DNA of 64,000 bases from Paenibacillus alvei DSM 29 (GTDB taxonomy: Bacteria > Bacillota > Bacilli > Paenibacillales > Paenibacillaceae), in contig NZ_AMBZ01000001.1 of NCBI RefSeq assembly GCF_000293805.1, positions 1,367,184 to 1,431,183 of the forward strand, read 5' to 3'. The notes below the pieces were generated by a model that had not been told where the DNA came from, did no database searches, and saw nothing but the letters and a program-made list of their open reading frames with translations. How positions within the stretch are numbered: the first letter of the stretch is position 1; each line of letters starts with the position of its first letter. This document shows, piece after piece, positions 49,172 through 57,634 of the stretch. A program made the translations under genes and the position numbers.

Positions 49172-49608
49172 ATGAAAAAGTCATTAGTTGTCATTTCAAC
49201 AGTACTGATGTTATCAACATTTACTGGTTTCGCTTCTGCTGCGCCTGATTCAACTAGAATCGTACCAACTCAATCAGAAACTCTTTCAATTGAAACCGAC
49301 TACTTAGAAGGAGATGTTCATCACGTTGGGTACGAATCCTTCCAGAGATCATTTACTGCAAACATCCATGCTGGAAGATTTATGGATATTTATGTAAAAA
49401 ATGATGGCCCAGGAACAGTGTACATGACGTTAATGAAAGATGGAAGAACTTATGCGACAGACATTCCGATACCTTCAGGCCAACAAAAATAAAGACAGTT
49501 GGGGTTCATGGCGGCATTATTAATGAAAAGTGGGAAGTATCCATTAATTCTAAAGACGGCCATAACATGGACTTCCAGTTTAAGATAAGACAATATAAAA
49601 ACAAATGA
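49172..49608 (+). pseudogene. Small secreted protein, frameshifted at an A-run
   Basis: Excellent start: AAGGAGGT, then ATG at 49172. A signal peptide (MKKSLVVISTVLMLSTFTGFASA, cut near residue 24) is followed by a domain with GYESFQRSFTANIHAGRFMDIYV. The frame stops at 49,492 after SGQQK. One extra A in the A-run at about 49,486-49,490 would extend it through TVGVHGGIINEKWEVSIN to a stop at 49,606-49,608, giving about 145 residues. The extension is real protein-like sequence and its end is duplicated at 45,585-45,648. Function unknown. Either a true frameshift, phase variation or a base-call error. Confidence 0.75.
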
Positions 49609-49612
49609 TCAA

Positions 49613-49646
49613 AAAAAAGCCTCGGAGTATTCCGGGGCTTTTTTTA
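49613..49646 (+). terminator. Terminator of the secreted-protein gene
   Basis: AAAGCC-CGGA pairs with TCCG-GGCTTT with a GG/CT wobble step, followed by seven T. Near copies occur at 52,297-52,320 and 55,254-55,284. Confidence 0.88.
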
Positions 49647-49647
49647 A

Positions 49648-50047
49648 TGGATGGTTCATCTTTTTCAAACCAGAATTCAGGTATACTTTCTTATTCCAAA
49701 ACATATAGAGAAAACCAGTTTTAAGTGAATTTTCCTTTACTAGCACTCATTCTGATTCCCCAATGTCCTATTAAAAATGTTCAAAGAAAATAAAGTATTT
49801 TCTTAGTGTTTAGATAAGACAAGGCTCTTTTTTAAACATTACATGCTACCCGTGTATGTTTCTTTAATTAGTAATTGGAAATGGAATATAATGAGAAGGA
49901 CGCAGCCCAAGCGAAGGAGTCGGAGCGTCTTTTTGTTGGACTAACAGGTAGCATAGTTTAGCCAAAGCGGAAGCTCTCAGACAAATAGCTTTTTGCAGAA
50001 AGGCATCTCTAAGCCTTAGTCTTATACTGCACCGTGTCTCTAATATA
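49648..50047. other. Gap with no supported gene
   Basis: AT-rich, 400 nt. An open frame on the minus strand (49,864-50,100) partly overlaps the oxidoreductase pseudogene, has no ribosome site and no recognisable similarity. Confidence 0.4.
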
Positions 50048-51397
50048 CTAGCGAGCGGGCGGAATGCTCTGCGGGAAATGAAAGAAATTTTTTGGATCAT
50101 ATTTCCTTTTCACACGCGTTAGTCGTTCAAAGTTAGCGCCGTAGTACGCCCGGGGCCATTTCTTGATGGAGAGGTCTGGTGTATTGACATAAACTCCATG
50201 AGTAAATGGAAGCAACGCTCGGCGAAAGTCCTCCACCCAGCGGATTCCCTGCTTGTTCTCTACCGATGTACCTAAAGTAGCCTGGATTGTTACGTCTGAC
50301 CAAGCCCTACGCCAAAAGTAAGCTGTAGCCCGACTCGGCACGTTGGCCACCGCCCCGTACAAGCCATGAAAAAAGGCACCTGCCGAGGAGGTAGGTGGAT
50401 TTTCAATAAAGCGCCTAATGGTGCATATGCCATTTTCCGGTAGGTGTTCGACATAAGGAGCTACACCCTTAAAGGGATAAGGTTGTGATACCTGGCATCC
50501 GCTATCCGATTTACGGAATCGATCCATGTTATCTCTTCAATGGATACGTTCCGTGGTGATCCAGTCTGCAGTAATGGCTGGAGTAATTGTTGCAGCTCGG
50601 TGATTGAACCGAGAAATACACATTGAAAGAATATAGGCTTCTCTGGGGGCCCTTGTAGTCCGTTATTAATGGCGAGAAGTGGACCCAATCTCGGGTCTGA
50701 GCCGGGAGCAGTAAGCTGTTGCCATGTGCGTATTACTTGTTCCATATCACGTAAGTCCCAGGTGATTTCGGCATAGGCGACATTTTCGATGTGGTGAGTA
50801 CGGAAACGGTACTTGGTACAGATGCCGAAGTTGCCTCCCCCACCTCCACGCAACGCCCAAAAAAGGTCAGCATGGTTGTTGACGTTAGCATGGAGCACAC
50901 GGCCGTCGGCAGTGACTATTTCAGCATCGAGTAAGTGATCCTGCGTGAGACCATATTGTCGAGATAGAATACTGTGACCGCCTCCTAAGGTAACCCCTCC
51001 GATGCCTGTTGTTCGGCAGAGTCCGACCGGAACAACAAGTCTCTCCTCCCAAAGCGCCTGATTCAACATACCGCCACGGATCCCGGTTCCTACAGTGGCA
51101 GTGTTGTTCTCTCGGTTCACATCCACCTCATGCAAGTTGGTCACATCAATCACAATTCCCCCAGTGACGACTGATAATCCCTCGTAACTGTGACGTCCGG
51201 AACGTATACGGAGCGGTACGTTATAATAGCGAGCCCAGCGAACAGCGTTCACGACATCTTTAGTTTCCTGAGCGAAAACAATGACTCGAGGGAATTTGTT
51301 GAAGTAGCGGTTAAACTCCTGCCGCGCGTTTTGATATTCCGGATTACTTGTCGAACAATGTTTCCGGTTAGTACAGGCGGTCTACCACGCCTCAGTA
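50048..51397 (-). pseudogene. FAD-linked oxidoreductase, berberine-bridge type, broken
   Basis: Remnant of a secreted-type or cytosolic flavin oxidase of about 440 residues. Readable parts: LTGNIVRQ, then (after a frameshift near 51,347) NPEYQNARQEFNRYFNKFPRVIVF, RSGRHSYEG with the His that binds FAD covalently, VGLCRTTGIGGVTLGGGHS, and ALRGGGGGNFGI. After a second frameshift near 50,490 come PYPFKGVAPYVEHLP, then the substrate-side end FRRALLPFTHGVYVN and YYGANFERLTRVKRKYDPKNFFHFPQSIPPAR. Both shifts look like loss of one base, the first in a short A-run. The 5' end is uncertain. Not functional as read. Confidence 0.82.
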
Positions 51398-52797
51398 CAT
51401 GAAGGGTTTTTCCTCTACTGAAGGGACCAGTCCCTTTTTTTTCGTTTTTCTCCTAATATTAAGGCGCTTCACAACAAGCCCTTTTCTTAGGAAGGATTTA
51501 ATTGGTACTTTTACTTTACGGTACTTCTTTTCGCCCATTCATTTCACATCCCATCGCTTTATTATTCCACATCTATGAAACGGACGATTTGATAAGACAT
51601 AATTAATAAATGATCGGTATGATAAAAGTGTATAGATGATTGCCTCGGGCATGTTGTTTATTTTCCTGGAGCATTGAAGTCTTCTATAAAGTATTTGCGG
51701 TGTGGTGGCTGGTACAAAAATAGGGAATTGGGCTGTGAAGTCGTATACATATTTTTTGTGCAGCGACCTCTCAGGGAATAACCGCTAAAAAAAGGTTTGA
51801 AGCCAGCAAGTATTCCTGGATTTTTTTAACAGAAATGAAGCGTTCCATGTTCTTGGCACTGCATAAATCCATGAATAGTAACCTGCCACTATGGTTACTA
51901 GACGAGATTTATATTCATTTAAGTTTCATTCCTCCCATAGTAGAAGATGTACTCATTACACAATGAAAATTGAATACACTGTAGAAATGGTTTAATGATC
52001 TGTCCATTACCATCCCCTTTTTAACGCCATTAACCTAACATCATCCCAATAGATACTCTATTAACTTGTATACACTTATAATAGTAGAAGTCGTTTTATA
52101 TATGACTTGGCTATATCCTAAACAAATAGAACTAGATTTTGATGAAATGTAGTAAATCCTTTTCCCTTCTAAATCAGATCTTCTGCAATATTAATGATTG
52201 GTTGTCTATCATTAACTCGCAAATAAATAAGAGCCATGGGATTCTTTGATATGTTCCCCTTATAGTAGAGATTTACCTCGATCTATGCATAAGAAAAAGC
52301 CTCGGAGTATTCCGGGGCTTTACTTTGGTTGGAAAAACAGATTAATAAGCCCCGCAAATAGCAGGGCTTTTTTTGATTTACTCTCCAAGAAACTCCTTTC
52401 ACCATGCCTTGCCTTATGCATCTTTAAATCCCCCTTTTCCATTTGTATCTTACATGCCAGTTATTATGCATCTACTCCGCTCCCTTTTGAACTATACAGT
52501 TATGATTGAGTACACTGTCCTTCCATCACCGCGCAATTTCCTGTCTGCTTATTGTGTTGATCCCGAGCCATCAAGGAATGCCATCTCTGAGTGTGCCGCT
52601 ACCGATCTTCTATTTTATGGCCGTCCTAAATTCAGAAGCAGTGCATGATGTATTCGTCACGACTAGCCACAGATTCAGTCTCGCCCATATACAAGGCCTA
52701 CGATATACATTTAGCAAGTGAGCAGAGATGACGAGTCAAACCTTTCATATTATATTGACGAATGGTCGATTAATTAGCTCGAAGCGCAATGATATGC
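51398..52797. other. Long gap with decayed sequence
   Basis: 1.4 kb without a supported gene, AT-rich and probably eroded. A 48-codon minus-strand frame (51,392-51,538), rich in Lys and Arg and starting MGEKKYRKVKVPIK, lies just in front of the oxidoreductase pseudogene but has a poor ribosome site. A plus-strand hairpin GGGACCAGTCCC with eight T at 51,423-51,442 looks like a terminator. Other short frames at 52,246-52,721 have no support. Confidence 0.4.
52347..52374 (+). terminator. Double hairpin terminator
   Basis: AGCCC-N11-GGGCT followed by seven T. A related hairpin (AAGCCTCGGA/TCCGGGGCTT) sits 27 nt upstream at 52,297-52,320. No gene leads into it now, which suggests a deleted or decayed plus-strand gene. 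Confidence 0.6.
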
Positions 52798-53196
52798 TTA
52801 ATGTTTGTCTTGCTTCTCCTGCCTTTCTAGTGCCTTCAGCTTTTTTAGAAACTCATTTCCTATGTCCACAAGTTTGATCTTGGTTTCAACTCGTCTTACT
52901 GAAAGCTCCTTACTGTAGGGCCTTCCAGAGCTTCCTTTGCCTCGCCGTTCCTCAAGATTCGCCATAAGCGGCGTAAAAGATCTCCAACGCTTCAAACTCT
53001 CTTTTGGTTTACGTGAACTAAGAATATCTAAATCAAAACCATCCTCAAGGAATAACTCATTTGGCGTTTTTCCAGCTTATAGGCTTTAACTGCAGCAAGT
53101 TTAAAGGCTGGAGTGAATGATATATTCATCTCTGATACACGAATTACGTTTGGAGTTTCTTCAAGTTTTTTTAATCTGTAATTCGCTATACCGCAT
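52798..53196 (-). pseudogene. IS3-type transposase helix-turn-helix protein, frameshifted
   Basis: Reads as the 130-residue HTH protein (OrfA-like) found with IS3-family elements: MRYSELQIKKLEETPNVIR, then FTPAFKLAAVKAYKLEK, then ELFLEDGFDLDILSSRKPKESLKRWRS, EERRGKGSSGRP and a C-terminal leucine-zipper-like helix (FLKKLKALERQEK). The two halves lie in different frames; one A is missing in the run GAAAAACG at about 53,070. ATG 53196 has GGAG 7 nt upstream. No catalytic OrfB follows, so no active element is present. Confidence 0.72.
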
Positions 53197-53241
53197 GCTC
53201 ATACTCCGTTCTCTATAAATAAATTGAATTATAAACATAAA

Positions 53242-53285
53242 GAACCCGAGAGAGGCACTTTTTTTAAGTGTCCATCTCTCGGTTC
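53242..53285. terminator. Hairpin with 11-bp stem
   Basis: GAACCCGAGAGA pairs with TCTCTCGGTTC. T-rich loop, no T-run directly after on either strand, so possibly a weak bidirectional terminator. To its right an open frame at 53,348-53,578 (hydrophobic, GTG start) runs into border repeat 2 and is not convincing as a gene. Confidence 0.4.
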
Positions 53286-53499
53286 ATAGTTCAGAAAGTG
53301 AAAGTGGAGCAAATTTTTTATTCGGTGAAATCTTTCTTCTAGCAGTAGTGAGCGGACTGTTGTCATCATCGTGGTGGATGTTTGGAGGAGTTTTATTAGA
53401 AACAATATTTATGTTATTTAATAAAGCTCTCAGACGTCTCCTATTAATAGGCTTAACTATAGGTTGTGGAGCAACAGGCTTGTTTATTGGGTTAGCAAG

Positions 53500-53872
53500 C
53501 CCGTTAGCAAATACAAGGAGCCTTGTGCTCCTTACTATCTATAAACAGCAAAAAAAACCTTGTCCGACAAGGGTTTAATGATATGGTGCGCATAGAGGGA
53601 CTTGAACCCCCACGCCAAAGGCGCTAGATCCTAAGTCTAGGGGAAGTGTTTCACTCGTTTCACCTAAGTCTTGATACATAAGGTTTTTTCGGTTATCCAC
53701 AGGGTTTTGTTCTCCTCTGATTTACCCTGTTCGTTAACAAGTCCGTTAACAAATCTGTTAGCATGGTTAGCAACTCATTACATCAGCTAAATTGTGTTTC
53801 TTCCTAATTATATGTATTTAAGAATTGTACCTAATTAGTGTTTACAAGTAAAGCCTCGAATAGTTCGGATCT
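53500..53872. repeat. Island border repeat 2 with truncated tRNA-Leu
   Basis: Middle direct repeat. Its left part (CCGTTAGCAAATACAAGGAGCC onward) matches the right end of the island at 63,012-63,060. The core (53,584-53,640) matches the 3' 57 nt of tRNA-Leu with one difference. Its right part matches the sequence right of repeat 1 over about 230 nt. It is therefore a junction between two tandem island segments. The remaining 53,873-54,209 contains a decayed minus-strand reading (DLVSDLLEYVYDKRRTCNGN, stop at 53,994) that I do not recognise. Confidence 0.85.
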
Positions 53873-54209
53873 GAACGAAAATAAAGTGTTTATACGTCCG
53901 AATCTATGAGGTTAATCCGCTGAGCTAACTTCGGGTGTATATATCACGGACACCCTATAGCATGTGAGCGATTAGAAGACTACTTAAAATTAACTAAGCC
54001 ATAATAAGATCGTCATCAAAATGTTCAGAACTGCCCTTAAAAAGACGAAAGACGTGACTGGATTGATCACTCGCAGCGACCAAGTTACCATTACACGTCC
54101 TACGCTTATCATACACATACTCCAACAGGTCAGAAACTAAATCATCACGTTTCGGAGAGGAAATTGTCTAAGAATACCTCGATCAAAACTTCTTCTCCTA
54201 CCTCAATAG

Positions 54210-54644
54210 TTAATTACTGACATAAACATTTCCACCAGTAGCTACATTTGAAGAAGTATTATTCCGAGCTATAATAACATATGTTCCAGCTCTAACATTT
54301 GTATAAGGCCTACTGTAGGCCGGGGCGCCTGCTGCTCCACCTACACTATGGTCGACACGAAACGACTCTAAGTCTCTTTGAGTTGAAACATTGTGAATAG
54401 TATAAGTGACATCAGCATTTTTACCCCAATTGCCATTGGACTCCATTACGTATTGGTCCACTCCAAGTGTAATAGTAGAACCAGCATCCACACGGAATGC
54501 CAGACCAACTTGTTTACTTTGATTAGGACCTAAACCATCATGCCAACTTGTACCCGAACTTGCAGCAAAGGTAGGAGAAGCTACCATAAAAGTGAGCAAA
54601 AAGGTGAAAACGGTCAAACACAAAAATTTCCCTGATTTTACCAA
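54210..54644 (-). CDS. Small secreted protein of unknown function
   Basis: 144 residues with a clear signal peptide (KSGKFLCLTVFTFLLTFMVASPTFAAS, cut after AFA) and a beta-rich mature part containing VDQYVMESNGNWGKNADVTYTI and GTYVIIARN. Family not recognised. Start chosen: TTG 54644 with AAAGGGG 8 nt upstream; a GTG two codons earlier sits too close to it. Lone gene, AT-rich like the rest of the island, in line with horizontally acquired cargo. Confidence 0.72.
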   Translation of the reverse strand: MVKSGKFLCLTVFTFLLTFMVASPTFAASSGTSWHDGLGPNQSKQVGLAFRVDAGSTITLGVDQYVMESNGNWGKNADVTYTIHNVSTQRDLESFRVDHSVGGAAGAPAYSRPYTNVRAGTYVIIARNNTSSNVATGGNVYVSN

Positions 54645-54964
54645 GACCACAACCCCTTTACATATTTAATACCTTCTATTCCATTTATATCACAAATTTT
54701 TCCTAATTACAAGAAATATTTGGTATGAAAAGTTATTTAATATAAAAAGTTATTTGGTAAAAATATTTTATCGTGAGGAAATTTTGAATAATAAGTTAGA
54801 AAGTTTAATAGATATTTATCGTTCAGGTTGGTTTCCTTTGGTACCGTGAGACGTTAGAAGTTTTGTTAGAAGTTTTTCGTCAAACAAAAAGGTGATCCAA
54901 AACAAATACTGGATCTCCTTTATTGTTGTTCTGCTGTGGCACAAGCAAGAGGTCTCGGAACTTT
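54645..54964. other. Gap with a 21-codon frame and a terminator
   Basis: AT-rich. On the plus strand GAGGAAATT precedes TTG at 54784 and a 21-codon frame, NNKLESLIDIYRSGWFPLVP, which could be the start of a lost gene. The hairpin at 54,884-54,924 is listed separately. Confidence 0.35.
54884..54924 (-). terminator. Terminator of the 73-residue gene
   Basis: AAAGG-GATCCA pairs with TGGATC-CCTTT around a 10-nt loop, ending in TTTTTG on the minus strand. Confidence 0.8.
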
Positions 54965-55186
54965 TTAGTTCAAAATTTTCTTCGAAACAGGCGGGAATTC
55001 ATTTACAACTATTTCGTATGCGGCGTATATATTCTTGATCAAATCTATTGTTTGAGATTCCGTTCCATCCTCATTTACCTCAATCACCCCATGTATTAAC
55101 CCTAGAGTGTAAGCCATGACATTAAACAAATCGTTTTGGGATATTTCCCTCATTTTATTTGCAATCGATTCTACTGTTAATTCCAT
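54965..55186 (-). CDS. Hypothetical protein, 73 residues
   Basis: Acidic, helical, soluble protein (MELTVESIANKMREISQNDL at the start). No known motif recognised. Supported by GAGGT 7 nt before ATG, by its own terminator, and by coding-like composition. It could be an immunity or regulatory protein of the island, but there is no direct evidence. Confidence 0.65.
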   Translation of the reverse strand: MELTVESIANKMREISQNDLFNVMAYTLGLIHGVIEVNEDGTESQTIDLIKNIYAAYEIVVNEFPPVSKKILN

Positions 55187-55253
55187 AGTATTACCTCATT
55201 ATTTGGAATTAGTTGGATAATAACATTATTACATATGAAGGTAAATGTGTATA

Positions 55254-55284
55254 TAAAAAGCCTCGGAATAATTTCCGGGGCTTT
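55254..55284 (-). terminator. Terminator of the SOS mini-operon
   Basis: AAAGCCCCGGAAA pairs with its complement TTTCCGAGGCTTT (two wobbles) and is followed by TTTTTATA on the minus strand. It begins inside the stop codon region of the 58-residue gene. Confidence 0.85.
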
Positions 55285-55459
55285 ACTTCTTTGGTGCCGG
55301 CCGCATATTGTCATAGACAGGCTTTTCGGTACAAAAATATACGCCGTCTATCCACCGCCCGGGCATCGCAGCCATGCAGCGGCACAGGTGTGGTGGTTTT
55401 TGATGATCTTTTTTAGGCATTGACCGCGACGAATACAATTCCTCTCTCCAGTCCTTCAT
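55283..55459 (-). CDS. Hypothetical protein, 58 residues, SOS mini-operon
   Basis: Basic protein starting MKDWREELYSSRSMPKKDH with the Cys pair in HLCRCM and a third Cys in YFC, so metal binding is possible. Start ATG 55459 has GGGGAGG 5 nt upstream and overlaps the previous stop as ATGA, so translation is coupled to the WYL-like gene. A longer in-frame start at 55519 lies inside that gene and is unlikely. Not recognised as any family. Confidence 0.65.
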   Translation of the reverse strand: MKDWREELYSSRSMPKKDHQKPPHLCRCMAAMPGRWIDGVYFCTEKPVYDNMRPAPKK

Positions 55460-55656
55460 GCTGTCCTCCCCTTCACAAGTCGCCAGGATAAGATACGTTC
55501 GATCCGGAACGGCCGCCAAGCCTTCGCCTTTATGCAGGTGGCATTGATTACGCCATCACGAATGCTCCGCACAACTATATGTCGTTGTGTAATTTCCTCA
55601 TGCCTATCTAAGTAAATGATTTCAATTTCCCGCCCAATGTAATGTTCCAGATGCAT
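55456..55656 (-). CDS. WYL-like small protein, SOS-regulated
   Basis: 66 residues resembling the small WYL-type domain proteins of Bacillaceae: MHLEHYIGREIEIIYLDRH, then VVRSIRDGVINATCIKAK..RPFRIERILSW. Such genes often stand next to Y-family polymerase genes and are damage-induced. Start ATG 55656 has GGAG 9 nt upstream; upstream ATGs at 55671 and earlier overlap the operator. A consensus promoter and LexA box lie directly in front, so it should be induced by DNA damage. The polymerase expected after it is missing here, but a uvrX-yolD remnant lies at 45,640-46,011. Confidence 0.72.
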   Translation of the reverse strand: MHLEHYIGREIEIIYLDRHEEITQRHIVVRSIRDGVINATCIKAKAWRPFRIERILSWRLVKGRTA

Positions 55657-55673
55657 GCTCATCATCTCCATAA

Positions 55674-55716
55674 GAACGTTTGTTCTTATTATATGCGTTG
55701 TACGTTCTGTATGCAA
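55674..55716 (-). promoter_or_regulatory. Promoter with LexA (SOS) operator
   Basis: Minus strand: -35 TTGCAT (55,716-55,711), exactly 17 nt, -10 TATAAT (55,693-55,688), then GAACAAACGTTC (55,685-55,674). The last fits the Gram-positive LexA box GAAC-N4-GTTC and lies over the expected transcription start. Confidence 0.85.
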
Positions 55717-55754
55717 TAGAAGAACTTATTACAACATCACGGGCTCATACATAA

Positions 55755-55793
55755 AAATTTACCCCTGTAAAAAAACTACGGGGGTAAATTTTC
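55755..55793 (-). terminator. Terminator of the 129-residue gene
   Basis: AAATTTACCCC pairs with GGGGTAAATTT around an AT-rich loop; the strand after the stem is TTTTTATG on the minus strand. Confidence 0.85.
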
Positions 55794-55824
55794 TGAATAG
55801 TATTCTATCTGAAGTCTAATCCAT

Positions 55825-56214
55825 TTAATTAATGAAATTTTGAGGAACACATTCACGAACACCGGCATTTTTTAATGAATTAAATAAAGCTGCATCGATG
55901 ATTAGTATAACATTTTCATCAGTTCCATTTTCTAAATCATAGATTACCCAGTATGAATTATCTACTGTAAAAATACATTTTCGTTCTAATTTAAAACCAG
56001 GTGGTACAGTTGGAAGTGTAACAACTGGTACACAAACGTTAGTATCTCCTTCGCCTTTGATAAAATTGAAAGTTTGCTGGTCAATTTCATAGATATTAAC
56101 CGGATCAATCTCCACACCTTTATCAGGCACTGTAATTTCATCTTCAACTAATAGAAAAAAGCGTTCATTTCGAAAATTGAAAAGACATCTTGCCCCAACT
56201 TCAAATGACGCCAT
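55825..56214 (-). CDS. Hypothetical protein, 129 residues
   Basis: Soluble, beta-rich, acidic protein starting MASFEVGARCLFNFRNERFF, with no signal peptide and no motif I recognise. AAGGAG lies 10 nt before ATG and a terminator follows the stop, so it is a well-formed single gene. It sits in the island; function unknown. Confidence 0.72.
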   Translation of the reverse strand: MASFEVGARCLFNFRNERFFLLVEDEITVPDKGVEIDPVNIYEIDQQTFNFIKGEGDTNVCVPVVTLPTVPPGFKLERKCIFTVDNSYWVIYDLENGTDENVILIIDAALFNSLKNAGVRECVPQNFIN

Positions 56215-56352
56215 TTATATTCATCTCCTTCGCAATATTTGTATAGATTTCATATTGCTCTACATAATATGTTATATTAAAAGATTTGATAACGGCATGT
56301 ACCAATTAGAAGAAAAATCAAGGTTTTAAACTAACTTCCTGATGGATACAGG

Positions 56353-56390
56353 CCCCTAGCCCTTCGGGGCGATGGTATGGTCGCGAATGT
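56353..56390 (+). repeat. Decayed hammerhead ribozyme copy
   Basis: Shares CCTAGCCCTTCGGGGCGATGG and a following GGTCGCG with the two complete copies at 56,985 and 58,946, that is, stem III with its UUCG loop and the cleavage-site region. CTGATGG stands upstream in place of CTGANGA, but stem II and the GAAA core are missing and four extra nt split the cleavage region, so it should be inactive. The gap 56,215-56,466 holds nothing else I can name. Confidence 0.6.
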
Positions 56391-56466
56391 CCGCTAATGA
56401 AGGATATTAAAACAGAGTGTAGAACAAAGAAGGAGCAAACGTACCGTAGTTATAAAGGAGGTTTCT

Positions 56467-56733
56467 ATGGATCGGGAATATAATAAGCAAGTAAATGATT
56501 CAATTTACAATTGTCTAAATGAAGAATTGCCAAAGTAATTGTGCTCAAACTGCAAAAGATATGCACATGAAAGATACAAGCAAGTCGAGGATGTTCATAT
56601 TACTGATCAGCCTTTCGAAGTTGATTACATAATTCGTTGTAAATAGTGTGGGTATAAAAAACATTTGACGTTTGCGTTTGATCCAACTACTATCAGTTTT
56701 TCGTTGAATAAAGTAGAAGACATAGGTTTTTAA
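56467..56733 (+). pseudogene. Zinc-ribbon-like small gene with two in-frame stops
   Basis: AAAGGAGGT precedes ATG 56467. The frame encodes 88 codons with TAA at 56,536-56,538 and TAG at 56,644-56,646, yet continues as protein-like sequence to TAA at 56,731-56,733. It has two Cys pairs, CSNC and CK-stop-CG, as in a zinc ribbon, then HLTFAFDPTTISFSLNKVEDIGF. Both stops would revert with one base change. Most likely a decaying gene; recoding is not supported by any other sign. Confidence 0.7.
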
Positions 56734-56749
56734 AAATTATAAACAACAA

Positions 56750-56787
56750 AGTGCCGTGAGAATCTTTCCTCAACGGCACTTGTTTAT
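56750..56787 (+). terminator. Terminator
   Basis: AGTGCCGTGAG pairs with CTCAACGGCACT (one mismatch), followed by TGTTTATT. Closes the zinc-ribbon-like gene. Confidence 0.85.
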
Positions 56788-56844
56788 TAATTAGTATGCT
56801 CTCGCTGCTGATTCAAATGGATATTCAAATCCGCCTTTCGGGCT

Positions 56845-56982
56845 ATGCGGCCATTTTTTAGTTATGGCTGGATCATAGCTCCGGTTAGAGTAATTGCTCC
56901 AACTGCAGAGAAAATTCATCGTATGCATGATGAGGTAACCGTTGAGGAAGCAGCGAAGTTTTACCGTGAATGCGAATATTAA
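56845..56982 (+). CDS. Small ORF in front of hammerhead ribozyme
   Basis: 45 codons, MRPFFSYGWIIAPVRVIAP then KIHRMHDEVTVEEAAKFYRECEY. The second half is amphipathic and looks genuinely coding; the first half may be a replaced N-terminus because no ribosome site is visible. It stops 2 nt before the ribozyme. It could be the 3' end of a once longer phage-type gene. Confidence 0.35.
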   Translation: MRPFFSYGWIIAPVRVIAPTAEKIHRMHDEVTVEEAAKFYRECEY

Positions 56983-56984
56983 TC

Positions 56985-57048
56985 TCCGCCTGACGATGGC
57001 CAGAGGGAGAATGGCCGAAACCTAGCCCTTCGGGGCGATGGTCGCGGA
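56985..57048 (+). ncRNA. Hammerhead ribozyme (type I), copy 1
   Basis: Fits the hammerhead consensus in order: stem I strand TCCGC; CTGACGA (56,990-56,996); stem II GGCC...GGCC with an 11-nt loop; GAAA (57,017-57,020); stem III CC..GCCC with a TTCG loop and GGGC..GG; the cleavage triplet GTC (57,041-57,043); stem I return strand GCGGA. Stem I extends further after one mismatch (AAT with ATT). Cleavage is expected between 57,043 and 57,044. One base before stem II (T) is unpaired, which could lower activity. Confidence 0.82.
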
Positions 57049-57211
57049 TATTGTTATGGTAGACTTTGTATAAATCAAAGGAGTTTATTTCGAAGTAAAA
57101 AAGAGGAACGTTAAGTTTCCCTGTTTCCAATATATGAAACTATGATATTATGAGTAGGCAATAGGGCTTTATGGGCGGTCGGCTAAGTCTCCCGGAAGGG
57201 AGGTGATGCCA

Positions 57212-57295
57212 ATGAGCACATTTGAAGCGTTAAGTCTGATGTTCCTTTTTGGAATGTTCATTCTTGCTTTGCTCACCTACTTAAAGAAAAAGTAG
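57212..57295 (+). CDS. Holin-like type I toxin peptide
   Basis: 27-residue hydrophobic peptide beginning MSTFEALSLMFLFGMFILAL and ending in a Lys-rich tail. This is the pattern of the 'putative holin-like toxin' family (BsrG/TxpA type), one membrane helix plus basic tail. GGGAGG lies 8 nt before ATG 57212. Such toxins are held in check by an antisense RNA overlapping the 3' end of the mRNA; two strong hairpins after the stop fit this arrangement, but the antitoxin RNA itself cannot be seen directly. Typical of prophage and island DNA. Confidence 0.82.
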   Translation: MSTFEALSLMFLFGMFILALLTYLKKK

Positions 57296-57323
57296 ACCGC
57301 CCCGACCAAGGAATGCGGTCTAC
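57292..57323 (+). terminator. Stem-loop overlapping the toxin stop codon
   Basis: GTAGACCGC (57,292-57,300) pairs with GCGGTCTAC (57,315-57,323); the stop codon lies in the stem. No T-run follows. It may terminate, stabilise the mRNA or serve in antitoxin pairing. Confidence 0.6.
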
Positions 57324-57379
57324 CTCTGTGTAACCATATTGCCTTAAAAGCCTGCCGCCCTTAAAAGCGGCTATTGCAT

Positions 57380-57409
57380 GGAGTCGTGTTCCCGCACGGC
57401 TCCTTTTCT
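57380..57409 (+). terminator. Terminator downstream of the toxin
   Basis: GGAG-CGTG pairs with CACG-CTCC (one mismatch) around TTCCCG, followed by TTTTCTATT. The rest of 57,410-57,634 is AT-rich leader without a gene. Confidence 0.75.
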
Positions 57410-57634
57410 ATTTATATCTTATCATGCGTGATTTTATACGTCTACTTTAAATGGGGCATTCATAATTACTTACGACTCTATGTTTTTCATACTATTCAAT
57501 CTATGAAAATGATCTGGATCTATTTCAAATCCGTGTATATTTTGCTAACCCATAAATTAGTTCATAAGGACTATACCCTAAATAGCACCTATAATGGTAG
57601 CATATGGTAATAACAGGTAGAAAGGGTGGTATAA

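Noticed and set aside
53348..53578. Hydrophobic 76-codon frame
   Set aside because: Its last third is border-repeat and terminator sequence, so the protein end is accidental; start support is weak.
53893..53940. Minus-strand GTTAGCTCAGCGG looks like a tRNA D-arm
   Set aside because: No matching acceptor, anticodon or T-arm follows; at most a tRNA fragment.
56467..56733. Stop-codon recoding (read-through or pyrrolysine-like)
   Set aside because: Two different stops, no recoding signal, and many neighbouring genes are decayed; pseudogene is simpler.
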